The notes beneath the pieces are model-generated. The model ran no database searches. It was not told the origin of the DNA and saw only the letters and a program-made list of their open reading frames with translations. Source: Acidobacteriota bacterium (GTDB taxonomy: Bacteria; Acidobacteriota; Thermoanaerobaculia; Thermoanaerobaculales; Sulfomarinibacteraceae). Taken from it: 42,747 bases of DNA. The DNA lies in contig JAHECW010000026.1 in NCBI GenBank assembly GCA_024641545.1, positions 1 through 42,747 of the forward strand, read 5' to 3'. Positions 1 through 8,561 of this stretch are shown here, piece by piece. The translations under genes were made by a program, and so were the position numbers. Position 1 is the stretch's first letter. Every line of letters begins with the position of its first letter.

Positions 1-107
1 TCATCGGTGCCGACGAAAGGATCGACGAGCAGATTCGGCGAATCGGCAGAGGCTGCCAGACACGACAGGGCCACAAGGGTCAGCAAACCGAGGCTGCGGC
101 GAGACAT
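1..107 (-). CDS. Secreted protein of unknown function, N-terminal fragment
   Basis: Only the first 35 codons are inside the window; the gene runs off the left edge. It begins at an ATG (107-105) preceded on the minus strand by GGAGGG at a normal distance. The product starts with a typical Sec signal peptide: MSRR, then a hydrophobic stretch LGLLTLVALSCLAASA, with likely cleavage near residue 21. The mature part begins DSPNLLVDPFVGTD. A cysteine at residue 16 could be read as a lipobox (ALSC), so a lipoprotein is possible. No family can be assigned from this fragment. It is divergent from the DUF1846 gene, sharing a 200-bp intergenic region. Confidence 0.6.
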   Translation of the reverse strand, partial: MSRRSLGLLTLVALSCLAASADSPNLLVDPFVGTD

Positions 108-250
108 CTGCCCTCCATCGTTGTTGTTGCCGAATCCGAGCTGAAGACAGGGACCCGGATGGCTGTGGACCTCATGATACCCGCTTCCTCGGTTTCGGCG
201 GCCGATGTGAATCGGAACCGATCCGGCTCACGGCCCGATCCCCGGTTCCC

Positions 251-259
251 TGCTATCCT
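251..259 (+). promoter_or_regulatory. Candidate extended -10 promoter element for the DUF1846 gene
   Basis: The sequence TGCTATCCT has the TGn-TATnnT form of an extended -10 element and lies about 50 bases before the GTG start at 308. No good -35 is visible. This is a motif match only. Confidence 0.3.
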
Positions 260-307
260 CTCGTTTTGACTGCGGATTCCGGTTTCTTTTCTTGAGGGAG
301 GTTGAAG

Positions 308-1834
308 GTGATCAGGTCCAACGGCGCCGCTGCGTTCGACAACGAACGCTATCTCGCCGAACAGAGCGAGGCCATCCTCGAGCGGATGCGCAAGGTGGGA
401 GGCAAGCTCTACCTCGAATTCGGCGGCAAGCTGCTGTACGACTACCACGCCTCGCGCGTGTTGCCGGGCTTCGACCCCAACGTCAAGATGAGGCTCCTGC
501 ACAAGCTCGCCGGCCACACCGAGATCATTCTCTGCGTCTATGCCGGCGACATCGCCCGTCGCAAGGTGCGGGCCGATTTCGGGATCACCTACGATGCCGA
601 CACCTTCAAGCTGATCGACGACCTGCGTGAGCGAGGGGTCGAGGTCAGAGGGGTCGTGATCACCCGCTACGATGACGAACCTGCGGCCGAGACCTTCGCC
701 AACAAGCTCGACCGCCGCGGAGTCGCCGTCTACACCCACCGGTCCATCCCGGGGTACCCTGCAGACGTTTCCCGGATCGTCAGCGACGACGGTTTCGGCG
801 CCAACCCGTACATCGAGACCGACGCGCAGCTGGTCGTGGTCAATGCCCCCGGACCCAACAGCGGCAAGATGGCCACCTGCCTGTCGCAGGTCTACCACGA
901 GCATCGACGCGGGGTGCGCGCCGGTTACGCGAAGTTCGAGACCTTTCCGATCTGGAACCTGTCGCTGCGCCACCCGGTCAACGCCGCCTACGAGGCCGCA
1001 ACCGCCGAGCTGCGCGACGTCAATATGATCGACCCCTTCCACCTCGAGGCCTACGACACACGGTCGGTGAACTACAACCGCGATGTCGAGGCGTTTCCGC
1101 TGCTCAAACGAACCCTCGAGAAGATCACCGGCGAGTCGATGTACCAATCGCCCACCGACATGGGGGTCAACCGAGCCGGTTTCGCGATCATCGACGACGA
1201 CGCGGCACGGGAAGCCGGAAGACGCGAGATCGTCCGGCGCTACTTCCGCTACGCGTGCGACGAGGTGCTCGGTCTCGAGGACGGTGACCCGGTCCGGCGA
1301 ATCGAGGCGCTGATGGAGGAGTTCGACCTCAAACCCGAGCACCGCACGGTTGTCGGACCGGCGCGAAGCGCCGCCGACGCTGCTGAAACCGAAGCCGAGA
1401 CCGGCCACCGGGGAGTCTTCTCGGGCGCCGCCGTCGAACTCGCCAACGGAGAGATCACCACCGGCCACAACAGCCCGCTGATGCACGCCTCGTCGGCCCT
1501 GGTTCTCAACGCCATCAAGATCATGGCCGGGATCCCGAAGCACCTCGACCTCATCAGTCCGGCGGTGATCGAATCCATCGGCACGTTGCGCAAGGACCTC
1601 CTCGGCCAAGATTCCATCAGCCTCAATCTCGAGGAGACGCTCATCGCCTTGAGCATCAGCTCGACCACCAACCCGACCGCCCAGCAGGCGATGCAGCAGC
1701 TGCCGAAGCTGTCCGGGTGCGAGCTCCACCTGACGCACCTGCCGACCCCCGGGGACGAGCGCGGTCTGCGCCGCCTCGGTGTCAATCTGACCTGCGACCC
1801 GAAGTTCGCCACCGACAAGCTCTTCATGTCGTAG
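308..1834 (+). CDS. DUF1846 (UPF0371) family protein
   Basis: This is a full-length member of the DUF1846/UPF0371 family, whose members are close to 500 residues; here 508. Recognisable blocks include LYLEFGGKLLYDYHASRVLPGF near the N-terminus, TDMGVNRAGFAI in the middle and STTNPTAQQAM near the C-terminus. The biochemical role of the family is not established to my knowledge, so no function is given. I chose the GTG at 308 because the strong Shine-Dalgarno GGGAGG (295-300) lies 7 bases upstream. The in-frame TTG at 302 sits almost on top of that site and is unlikely to be used. It appears to be a single-gene unit, with 184 bases before the dodecin gene. Confidence 0.85.
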   Translation: MIRSNGAAAFDNERYLAEQSEAILERMRKVGGKLYLEFGGKLLYDYHASRVLPGFDPNVKMRLLHKLAGHTEIILCVYAGDIARRKVRADFGITYDADTFKLIDDLRERGVEVRGVVITRYDDEPAAETFANKLDRRGVAVYTHRSIPGYPADVSRIVSDDGFGANPYIETDAQLVVVNAPGPNSGKMATCLSQVYHEHRRGVRAGYAKFETFPIWNLSLRHPVNAAYEAATAELRDVNMIDPFHLEAYDTRSVNYNRDVEAFPLLKRTLEKITGESMYQSPTDMGVNRAGFAIIDDDAAREAGRREIVRRYFRYACDEVLGLEDGDPVRRIEALMEEFDLKPEHRTVVGPARSAADAAETEAETGHRGVFSGAAVELANGEITTGHNSPLMHASSALVLNAIKIMAGIPKHLDLISPAVIESIGTLRKDLLGQDSISLNLEETLIALSISSTTNPTAQQAMQQLPKLSGCELHLTHLPTPGDERGLRRLGVNLTCDPKFATDKLFMS

Positions 1835-2018
1835 GCGCCGGCGCGTAGCCTTTCGTCGAAGATGGGTCGCTCAGGGGGATGGCCCGGGATTCGGCCGATG
1901 GACTCTGTCATAATCCGGGCACGATTGAAAGTACGATTCTGACGGTGAGGAGGGTTTCAACCCGTTCTCGCCAAACACGGGGTCGCGCCGGCGGCCCGTC
2001 AATGAAAGGGAGTGCACG

Positions 2019-2222
2019 ATGTCAGTTGCCAAAGTCACCGAACTCAGTTGTTCGTCCCCGAAGAGCTTCGAAGACGCGATCGAAAAGGGAATCGAGCGTG
2101 CCGACAAGACCCTCGACAAGGTCAAGGGTGCATGGGTCAACGAGATGAAGGTCGAAGTCGAAAACGGAAAGGTGACCGCCTATCGGGTGAACCTCAAAGT
2201 CACCTTTGTGTTGAAAGGCTGA
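2019..2222 (+). CDS. Dodecin, small flavin-binding protein
   Basis: Dodecins are small cytoplasmic proteins of about 65-75 residues that form hollow dodecamers and bind flavin (FMN or riboflavin), buffering free flavin. This product is 67 residues. It shows the family pattern: an N-terminal strand (VAKVTELSC), one amphipathic helix rich in acidic and basic residues (about 15-33), then two strands with Trp39 in GAWVNEMKVEV and the C-terminal YRVNLKVTFVL. Trp39 is at the place of the aromatic residue that stacks on the isoalloxazine ring in known dodecins. The ATG at 2019 is preceded by GGGAG at 7 bases. Only 5 bases separate it from the DUF937 gene, so the two are almost surely co-transcribed. 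Confidence 0.9.
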   Translation: MSVAKVTELSCSSPKSFEDAIEKGIERADKTLDKVKGAWVNEMKVEVENGKVTAYRVNLKVTFVLKG

Positions 2223-2227
2223 GAACC

Positions 2228-2836
2228 ATGGCGGACACATCTGATCTTCTCGGTTCTTTGATGTCGCAACTCAGCGGGGGCGGGGTCGATCAGATCGCCC
2301 GCTCGGTCGGGGTCAGCGGTGGCGATGTCACCAACGTCCTCGCCGGTGCACTGCCGGCGATGATGGCGGGTCTGACCCGCAACGCTGCTTCGAGCGGCGG
2401 CGCAAGCGCCCTTCTCGGCGCGCTCGACCGCGACCACGATGGCAGTGTTCTCGACGACCTGGTCGGCTTTCTCGGCGGGGGCGCTGGCGGAGCCGACGCC
2501 GGAATCCTCGGCCATATCTTCGGTGGACGGCAGCAGAGTGTCGAGCAGGCCATCAGCCGATCAAGCGGCGTCGATCTGGGATCGGTCACCAAGATCATGG
2601 CCATGGTGGCGCCGCTCCTCATGGGATCACTCGGCAAGGCCAAACAACAGCACGGCTTCGATGCATCCGGGCTGGCGGCAGCCCTTGGCCGGCAGGAAAC
2701 GGCCGCGCGGCAGGCCTCACCGTCGGCGGTCGACATGTTCAGCCGCATGCTCGACAGCGATGGTGACGGCAGCTCGATGGACGACATCGTCAAGATGGGC
2801 GGCGGCCTGCTCAGCGGGTTGTTCGGCGGCAAGTAA
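2228..2836 (+). CDS. DUF937 family protein with two Asp-rich loops
   Basis: The product has 202 residues and resembles DUF937 proteins: glycine- and alanine-rich, with repeated helical segments (LLGSLMSQLSGGGVDQIA; VLAGALPAMMAGLTRNA; IMAMVAPLLMGSLGKA). Two segments have the form of EF-hand or dockerin-like calcium loops, DRDHDGSVLDD (67-77) and DSDGDGSSMDD (176-186). Both have Asp at loop positions 1, 3 and 5, but the closing acidic residues sit one place earlier than in a canonical 12-residue loop. No signal peptide is seen, so a cytoplasmic location is likely. The function is unknown. The ATG at 2228 follows the dodecin stop by 5 bases. Confidence 0.75.
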   Translation: MADTSDLLGSLMSQLSGGGVDQIARSVGVSGGDVTNVLAGALPAMMAGLTRNAASSGGASALLGALDRDHDGSVLDDLVGFLGGGAGGADAGILGHIFGGRQQSVEQAISRSSGVDLGSVTKIMAMVAPLLMGSLGKAKQQHGFDASGLAAALGRQETAARQASPSAVDMFSRMLDSDGDGSSMDDIVKMGGGLLSGLFGGK

Positions 2837-2914
2837 AAGACCGTCTCAACCCGGAGGCGTTGCCGCCGAAAAGCGGTTGCACCGCCGGCACCGACGCATG
2901 AAACGAATCGCTCG

Positions 2915-2939
2915 CCGGCGGGGGCCACACCCCCGCCGG
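2915..2939. terminator. Strong hairpin between convergent genes, probable bidirectional terminator
   Basis: A perfect 10-bp stem (2915-2924 with 2930-2939) encloses a 5-base loop and lies between the 3' ends of the DUF937 gene (plus) and the ABC ATPase gene (minus). The stem is all G and C. Neither side has a proper T tract, so termination efficiency is uncertain. Confidence 0.55.
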
Positions 2940-2977
2940 TGGTTTCATTCCAAAATGCCGCTTCGCCTGTCCACAAT

Positions 2978-4474
2978 TCACGCTTCGCATTGCAGGGCGA
3001 GCCCCATGATCCGCTCCTGGGTCGCCTCGGCTCGAGGCAGAATTCCCTGCAGCACCCCTTCGTGCATCACCGCGATCCGATCGGACAGACCGAGGAGTTC
3101 GGGCATCTCGCTGGAGATCAGGAGGATGCCGACTCCACGCTCGACGAGTTCGCCGATGAGCTCGTAGATCTCGGCCTTGGCGCCGACATCGATGCCCCGG
3201 GTCGGCTCGTCGAAGAGCAGGACCCGGCAGCGCGCCGCGAGCCAACGGGCGAGCACGACCTTCTGCTGGTTGCCGCCCGACAGGTTGACGAGCTCCTGAT
3301 CGAGGGAGGAGACCCGGATCTGGAGACGTTCGACCTCAACCCGCGCCAGCTCGGCCTCGGCGCCGAGGTCGATCACCCCGGCGCGGGAGACCTCGTCGAG
3401 ACTCGTGAGGCTGATGTTCTCGGTCACCGTGCACCGAAGCACCAGACCCTGCTGTTTGCGGTCCTCGGTGAGAAAGCCGAGCCCGGCGGCGATCGATTCG
3501 GCGGGGCCGTGACCCGCGAGCTGCCGACCCGCGACGGTGACCGTCCCGGTCGCCGTGGAATCGGCTCCGAAGATCGCCCGCGCCAAGGCGGTTCGGCGCG
3601 AACCCATCAGGCCGGCGACGCCGAGGATCTCTCCCTCGCGCAGCGAGAGATCGACGGGACCCGGGAGCTCCGGTCCGGACAGACCCTCGACCTCGAGCAC
3701 GACCTCGCCCACCGGTACGTCACGCTTCAGGACCCGATCGGCGATGGTGCGCCCCACCATCAACCGGATGAGCTCGGCCGCCGCGGTCTCGCCCACCTTT
3801 CTCGTCCCCACCGCACGGCCGTCGCGCATGACGGTGACCCGGTCGCCGATGGCAAAGATCTCGGGCATCCGATGCGAGATGTAGATGACCGGAACACCGT
3901 CTGCGACAAGCTCGCGGATGACCCCGAAAAGGGCCGCGATCTCGGTCTCTGAGAGGGCGGCCGACGGTTCGTCCATGACCAGCAGACGGGCGCGGCGCTG
4001 GAGCGCGCGGGCAATCTCCACCAGCTGTTGCTCTGCCACCGAGAGCCCGGAAACGGGGGCGTCCGGATCGATCTCGCACCTCAGTCGCCGCAGGAGAGCG
4101 CGGGCGCCTTCGGCCATCGCCCGATCGCGAATCAGACCACCGGAGGTCGGCTCGTGGCCGAGAAAGATGTTTTCGGCGACGGTGAGACCGGGAACCAGGT
4201 TGAGCTCCTGGTGGATCATGACCAGCCCGAGACGCTCGGCATCGAGGGGCCCGGCCGGGCGGACGACGGACCCGTCGAAGACCACCTCGCCGGCATCGGC
4301 GGCATACTGACCGCAGAGGATCTTCATCAGGGTGCTCTTGCCCGCGCCGTTCTCGCCGAGGAGGACGTGGACCTCGCCGGGCAGGACCTCGAGATCGGCC
4401 CCGGTCAGCGCCTGGACTCCCGGAAAGTGCTTGTCGACGGCCGACATGCGGAGCACGGACCCGGCGCCGGTCAC
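2978..4474 (-). CDS. Ribose-type sugar ABC transporter, double ATPase subunit (RbsA-like)
   Basis: This is a 498-residue tandem ATPase of the carbohydrate uptake class that includes RbsA, MglA and XylG. The first half has Walker A GENGAGKST (40-48), a Q-loop Gln89 in IHQELNLVPGLTVAENIF, signature LSVAEQQLVEIARAL (144-158) and Walker B LLVMDEP (164-170). The second half has the degenerate P-loop GLMGSRRTALARA usual for this class, plus signature LSGGNQQKVVLARWL and LLFDEPTRGIDVGAK. The GTG start overlaps the stop of the permease/binding-protein gene by 4 bases (GTGA), with GGAG upstream, so translation is coupled. It powers uptake through the neighbouring fused permease. Ribose or another monosaccharide is likely; the exact substrate cannot be read from the sequence. 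Confidence 0.93.
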   Translation of the reverse strand: MTGAGSVLRMSAVDKHFPGVQALTGADLEVLPGEVHVLLGENGAGKSTLMKILCGQYAADAGEVVFDGSVVRPAGPLDAERLGLVMIHQELNLVPGLTVAENIFLGHEPTSGGLIRDRAMAEGARALLRRLRCEIDPDAPVSGLSVAEQQLVEIARALQRRARLLVMDEPSAALSETEIAALFGVIRELVADGVPVIYISHRMPEIFAIGDRVTVMRDGRAVGTRKVGETAAAELIRLMVGRTIADRVLKRDVPVGEVVLEVEGLSGPELPGPVDLSLREGEILGVAGLMGSRRTALARAIFGADSTATGTVTVAGRQLAGHGPAESIAAGLGFLTEDRKQQGLVLRCTVTENISLTSLDEVSRAGVIDLGAEAELARVEVERLQIRVSSLDQELVNLSGGNQQKVVLARWLAARCRVLLFDEPTRGIDVGAKAEIYELIGELVERGVGILLISSEMPELLGLSDRIAVMHEGVLQGILPRAEATQERIMGLALQCEA

Positions 4475-6426
4475 CTGCGCTCCGCCGCGCCCGCTCCACC
4501 GTCCGGCGGCGCGAACTCGTTGACATTGCGCCGGTCGATGAGCTCCACCCGGGTGAGCACCTCGTCCGGCGGCGCCTCTCCCAGTCGAACCAGCTCCACC
4601 GCGTGCTTGACCCCCAACCGGCCCATCTCGCTCGGGAACTGCGCCACCGAACCGAGCATCCGCCCCGAGCGGATGTTGACCAGCGCATCCGGGATCGCAT
4701 CGAAGCCGATGACGACGACTTCGTCCATCCGGCCTGCGGCGTCGATGGCCTCGATCGCCCCGAGGGCCATCTCGTCGTTGGCGGCGAAGACCGCCGCGAG
4801 ATCCGGGTGGGCCTGGAGCAGATTCTCGGCCACCGAGTAGGCGCGAGCCCGCTCCCAGTCGGCGGTCTGGCTCGCCACCACCCTGATCCCGGGCGAGTTC
4901 GCGATACCGGAGAGAAAACCGAGCCGGCGCTGGTCGGCGGTCTCGTGGCCGGAAATCCCTTCGATGATGGCGATCTCGCCGACCCCGCCGAGCTCGGCCG
5001 CCAGATAGCGCCCGGCCACCGCGCCGCCTTCGAAGTTGTCTGAACCGATGTAGGTCAGAACCTTCGCTCCCACCGAGGCGGCGGCCGCTTCATCGATTCG
5101 GGTGTCGAGCAGGAGCACGGGAATTCCGGCGTCGTTGGCTTTGAGGATCGCCGGAACGAGCTCCTTCGAACCCGACGGCGCCAGGAGGATGGCGTCCACC
5201 CGTTGTTGGATGAGATTTTCGATGATCTGAAACTGGCGTTCGACATCGGTCTCGCGATCGGCGGCGAGGGAAACGAGGTCGACCCCGAGGGCCGCGGCCT
5301 CTCTCTCCCCCGCTTGTTGCATCTCGCCCCAGAACGGTGAGTTCAACGCCTTGGGGACAAAGGCGATGGTGAGCGTGTCCTGATTCCCGGAGGTTTCGGA
5401 ATTGACCCGGACACCCATCGCCCCCGCCACCGACGCTGCGGCCAGAACACCGATTACGACGGCCTTCCGATACCGTCGCCAACCGGTGACCGCGGTCTTT
5501 ACCTCGCCCCGATGGCGGGCGCGGTCGAGCACCACCGCCGCCACCAGCACGCCACCGACGACCATTCCTTCCAGCGCCGACGGCACGTTGAGGGCGTTGA
5601 GCCCGTTGCGCAGCGTCCCCATGATCAGCGCGCCGATGAGGGTGCCGAGAATCCGACCCTCGCCGCCCATCAGGCTCACCCCGCCGATCACCGCTGCGGC
5701 GATGGCGTAGAGCTCGTACATCTCACCGGTCAGCGGCGAGGCCGCGTTGAGACGCGACGTCATGAGCACCGCGGCGACGCCCGCCATGAGCCCGGAGAGA
5801 CCGTAGATCGCGATCTTGTAGCGCCCGACCGGAACCCCGGAGAGCCAGGCCGCCTGCTCGTTGCCGCCGATGGCATAGCTGTATCGTCCGAGCTTGGTTC
5901 GAGTGAGTACGAGGTGCGCGATCACATAGAGCACGCCGACCACGATGACCAGCACCGGGATCCCGAAGAGATCGCCGGAGAGGGCCCGGAAGCTCTCCGG
6001 CAGCCCGCTGATGGGTTTCGAATCGGAGTAGATCTTGGCCGCGCTGCGGGCGACGAGCATCATCCCCAGAGTGGTGATGAACGGCGGAATCCGACCGAGG
6101 GTGGTCACCAGCCCGCTGATGAGACCGCAGAGGAGACCCACCGCCACACCGCCGAGGACAGCCACCGGCAACGACGACCCGGTCACCAACAGATCGGCGG
6201 TGACGAGGCCGCACAACGCCAGGATCGAGCCCACCGAGAGATCGATCCCCCCGGAGATGATCACGAAGGTCAGGCCGATGCCGAGGATGGCGTTGATCGC
6301 CGACTGCTGCATGACGTTGAGGAGGTTGTCCGTCGTCATGAAATGGGGTGAGGCGATCCCGAAGAGCACCACCAGAGCGATGAGGACGAACAGTGTTTGG
6401 AGTCGAGCAGACAGGTTTCGGACCAT
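4471..6426 (-). CDS. Sugar ABC transporter permease fused to its substrate-binding protein (RbsC-RbsB type fusion)
   Basis: One 651-residue reading frame holds two proteins that are normally separate. Residues 1-300 are a multi-spanning RbsC-like permease with the family motif SGGIDLSVGSILAL (58-71) and many hydrophobic segments. After a basic linker comes one extra hydrophobic helix (about 321-339, KAVVIGVLAAASVAGAMGV). Residues about 350-635 form a periplasmic sugar-binding domain like RbsB (TIAFVPKALNSPFWGEMQQ; GIPVLLLDTRID; FAANDEMALGAIEA). The extra helix would place the binding domain in the periplasm, tethered to the transporter. I chose the ATG at 6426 because AAGGA lies 8 bases upstream; the longer 18-residue extension has no such site and reads as non-membrane sequence. 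The ATPase gene overlaps the 3' end by 4 bases. No regulator is adjacent. Confidence 0.9.
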   Translation of the reverse strand: MVRNLSARLQTLFVLIALVVLFGIASPHFMTTDNLLNVMQQSAINAILGIGLTFVIISGGIDLSVGSILALCGLVTADLLVTGSSLPVAVLGGVAVGLLCGLISGLVTTLGRIPPFITTLGMMLVARSAAKIYSDSKPISGLPESFRALSGDLFGIPVLVIVVGVLYVIAHLVLTRTKLGRYSYAIGGNEQAAWLSGVPVGRYKIAIYGLSGLMAGVAAVLMTSRLNAASPLTGEMYELYAIAAAVIGGVSLMGGEGRILGTLIGALIMGTLRNGLNALNVPSALEGMVVGGVLVAAVVLDRARHRGEVKTAVTGWRRYRKAVVIGVLAAASVAGAMGVRVNSETSGNQDTLTIAFVPKALNSPFWGEMQQAGEREAAALGVDLVSLAADRETDVERQFQIIENLIQQRVDAILLAPSGSKELVPAILKANDAGIPVLLLDTRIDEAAAASVGAKVLTYIGSDNFEGGAVAGRYLAAELGGVGEIAIIEGISGHETADQRRLGFLSGIANSPGIRVVASQTADWERARAYSVAENLLQAHPDLAAVFAANDEMALGAIEAIDAAGRMDEVVVIGFDAIPDALVNIRSGRMLGSVAQFPSEMGRLGVKHAVELVRLGEAPPDEVLTRVELIDRRNVNEFAPPDGGAGAAERR

Positions 6427-6528
6427 TCGGCACGTCCTTAGCTGGGAGCTGCAGTCAGTCGTCCGGGCACCGACGACCATCGTAGCGCAGCGCTGGGCCG
6501 GTTACCCCCCGATGCTCTCCCGACCCTC

Positions 6529-6582
6529 GACGGACAGGCCTCCAATGACGGTCACGAACCAGACCCTGGATGTCTGTCCGTC
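6529..6582. repeat. 9-bp inverted repeat between glycerate kinase and ABC genes
   Basis: GACGGACAG (6529-6537) and CTGTCCGTC (6574-6582) are exact inverse complements separated by 36 bases. They lie downstream of the glycerate kinase stop and 100-155 bases upstream of the fused permease start. It may be a transcript hairpin or a pair of half-sites for a regulator; the sequence does not decide. Confidence 0.35.
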
Positions 6583-6598
6583 AGGGCTGTCGGTCTTC

Positions 6599-7744
6599 TC
6601 ACGTCTCACCTCTCATCTCCCCCATCGCCACCACTCGAGCCACGCGCCGGGCCGCGTTCGCGAGGTTCGTCCGCGCGACTTTGACCGCCTCTTCAAAGCT
6701 CACACCCTCGTCGATCGTGGCGTACATCCGGTCAAAAGACCCCTCCAGGGCGCTGACGTCACCGCTGATGGCGCCCGAGATCAGGATGGTCTTCGCGCCA
6801 GCGGCTTTCGCCTTGGCCGCGAGCACGGCACAGAGCTTGCCGCCGGCGGTCTGCTCGTCGGTTCTGCCTTCGCCGGTCACCAGGAAGTCAGCGGTCCGAA
6901 TCGCCTCGTCGAACCCGGTGATCTCCGCCACGAGATCGGCGCCGGAGGACACCTCAGCGGCGCAGAAAGCGCGCAGCGCCGCGCCGAGACCACCGGCGGC
7001 GCCGTCGCCGGGCCGGTCGACGGTCTCGATCATCCTGTGGTTCATCCAGAGCTTACCGAGGTGGCCGAGACCTCGCTCGAGTTCCTCGACCATCGCCGCC
7101 GTCGCACCCTTCTGCGGGCCGAAGACCCGGGCGGCGCCGCGCTCGCCGAGCAGCGGGTTGGTGACATCACAGGCGACGCGGATCCGGCAATCGCGCAGCG
7201 CCGGCATCGCCCCCCCCGGGTCAATCGTCGCAATCGTCGCGAGCGCCCCTCCGCCACGACCGCATTCGCTGCCCTCGGCGGTCAGAAGACGGAAACCCAG
7301 CGCCTGGGCCATGCCGATGCCCCCATCTACAGTGGCGCTGCCGCCGATCCCGAGGATGATCTCGCGCGCACCGGCGTCGATGGCGGCCCGCATGAGCTCG
7401 CCCGTGCCGTAGGTCGTCGCCCTCATGGGGTTCAAGGCGCCGGCATTCACGAGCTCGATGCCGCTGGCCGAGGCCATCTCCATGACCGCGGTCTTCCCAT
7501 CCGGGAGCAGGCCGTAGGCGGCCATCACCGGCTCGCCCAGCGGGCCCGTCACCGGTACCAACCGCAGCTCGCCGCCGGCCGCCCGGACCACCGCATCGGT
7601 CGTACCTTCGCCGCCGTCGGCGATCGGGATCACCACGATCTCGGCGTTCGAAAAATGCTCGCGAAACGCCTCGCCGATGATCGTTCCCGCGTCCTCGCTC
7701 GTCATGCAGCCCTTGAAACTGTCGAGGGCAACGACAATCTTCAT
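6599..7744 (-). CDS. Glycerate 2-kinase (GarK/GlxK family)
   Basis: The 381-residue product belongs to the bacterial glycerate kinase family that includes E. coli GarK and GlxK, which make 2-phosphoglycerate from glycerate and ATP in the cytoplasm. Family blocks are the N-terminal KIVVALDSFKGCMTS, then PIADGGEGTTDAVV (about 41-54), MEMASASGIELV and the glycine-rich GIGGSATVDGGIGMAQALG; DKVELTG-type C-terminal sequence appears as ADFLVTGEGRTDEQT. Length matches the family. The ATG at 7744 has GGAG 5 bases upstream. It follows the lipoprotein gene by 12 bases, so both are probably one transcript. The divergent neighbour is a serine/glyoxylate aminotransferase, which fits conversion of serine through hydroxypyruvate and glycerate into glycolysis. 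Confidence 0.93.
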   Translation of the reverse strand: MKIVVALDSFKGCMTSEDAGTIIGEAFREHFSNAEIVVIPIADGGEGTTDAVVRAAGGELRLVPVTGPLGEPVMAAYGLLPDGKTAVMEMASASGIELVNAGALNPMRATTYGTGELMRAAIDAGAREIILGIGGSATVDGGIGMAQALGFRLLTAEGSECGRGGGALATIATIDPGGAMPALRDCRIRVACDVTNPLLGERGAARVFGPQKGATAAMVEELERGLGHLGKLWMNHRMIETVDRPGDGAAGGLGAALRAFCAAEVSSGADLVAEITGFDEAIRTADFLVTGEGRTDEQTAGGKLCAVLAAKAKAAGAKTILISGAISGDVSALEGSFDRMYATIDEGVSFEEAVKVARTNLANAARRVARVVAMGEMRGET

Positions 7745-7756
7745 CAGCGCTCCATC

Positions 7757-8338
7757 TCAGTCGAGGACGAACGGGATTTGGGCGACGGTGTCTTCGAGTT
7801 TGATCTCGAGCATCCACCTCCCGGATTGAACCCCTCCGGGAACAAGGAAAAACAGGATTCCATCACAAACTTCAACGGAAGAAATGGTGAGGACATCCCG
7901 TGTGAGTCCATCGGAAGGGACCCTGAAGAGCCAATCACCACAAGGCCGCCGCGTGGGCCTGGAATCCAACACCGTTGGCGAATACACCTCCGCCCTGCGG
8001 ACGGCTGCGTTGAGCTTTCCGTAGGCTTCCAAAAAGTCCGCTTGACTCATCAGTGGGATCGTCTGCCGGTCCGGAGTCTGCACCGAGATCCCCGCCCGCT
8101 CGACCCTTGCCATTCCCCCGTTGTTGTTTCCGGCAAATGTCGCTCCGAGGAGAAGGTACTTTTCACCCAAGTGACCAGCGGCATATCCAATTCCGAGGGC
8201 GATCTCGATCTCGGGACTCTCGTAGAGAAGGAAGTGCTCGCCGACTGCGCTGACTCCCGGGTCACCGGTGGGCACTGCCGTTGAGCACGCACCGGTGAAC
8301 ACGACAAAGAAGGGGAGGAAGACTGTTTTGAAACGCAT
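7757..8338 (-). CDS. Putative lipoprotein of unknown function
   Basis: The 193-residue product starts with a signal peptide (MRFKTVFLPFFVVFTGAC) ending at a likely lipidated Cys18, followed by STAVPTGDPG. The lipobox TGAC is not perfect. The mature part predicts mostly beta structure and contains KYLLLGATFAGNNNGG and VCDGILFFLVP. I do not recognise a family. It may be an envelope protein. The ATG at 8338 has only a weak upstream purine-rich site (GAGGG about 13 bases away). The gene ends 12 bases before glycerate kinase, on the same strand, so it is probably the first gene of that transcript; no functional link is evident. Confidence 0.7.
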   Translation of the reverse strand: MRFKTVFLPFFVVFTGACSTAVPTGDPGVSAVGEHFLLYESPEIEIALGIGYAAGHLGEKYLLLGATFAGNNNGGMARVERAGISVQTPDRQTIPLMSQADFLEAYGKLNAAVRRAEVYSPTVLDSRPTRRPCGDWLFRVPSDGLTRDVLTISSVEVCDGILFFLVPGGVQSGRWMLEIKLEDTVAQIPFVLD

Positions 8339-8430
8339 CGATATCGGCGTCCCTCAATTCACAGACTCACAGCGACGCTCTATTGTAGTCCGGCGACCGA
8401 AATCGGAACGTAAGCAGTGGAGGTTGCCCG

Positions 8431-8436
8431 TATAAT
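8431..8436 (+). promoter_or_regulatory. Candidate -10 box TATAAT for the aminotransferase gene
   Basis: A perfect TATAAT occurs in the gap between the divergent lipoprotein and aminotransferase genes, about 125 bases before the aminotransferase start. No clear -35 is found at 16-18 bases upstream. Confidence 0.35.
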
Positions 8437-8561
8437 GCTGCTTCCATCGGAACAGGCGATGTCATGGCATCGCGCGGGCGCATCGATTCGCTCGCCAATC
8501 AACCTCGATGGCCGCCGGTTTCCTATTCGGAACTCTCGTCATCACCCTCGGAGGCGTGTCA

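Noticed and set aside
80-1738. Long open frame on the strand opposite the DUF1846 gene
   Set aside because: Antisense shadow typical of high-GC coding DNA; the plus-strand product matches a known family over its full length and has a good ribosome site.
4471-6426. Permease-binding protein fusion as an assembly or frameshift artefact
   Set aside because: The linker encodes a plausible basic loop and an extra membrane helix that gives correct topology, and the frame is continuous, so a real fusion is more likely; not fully excluded.
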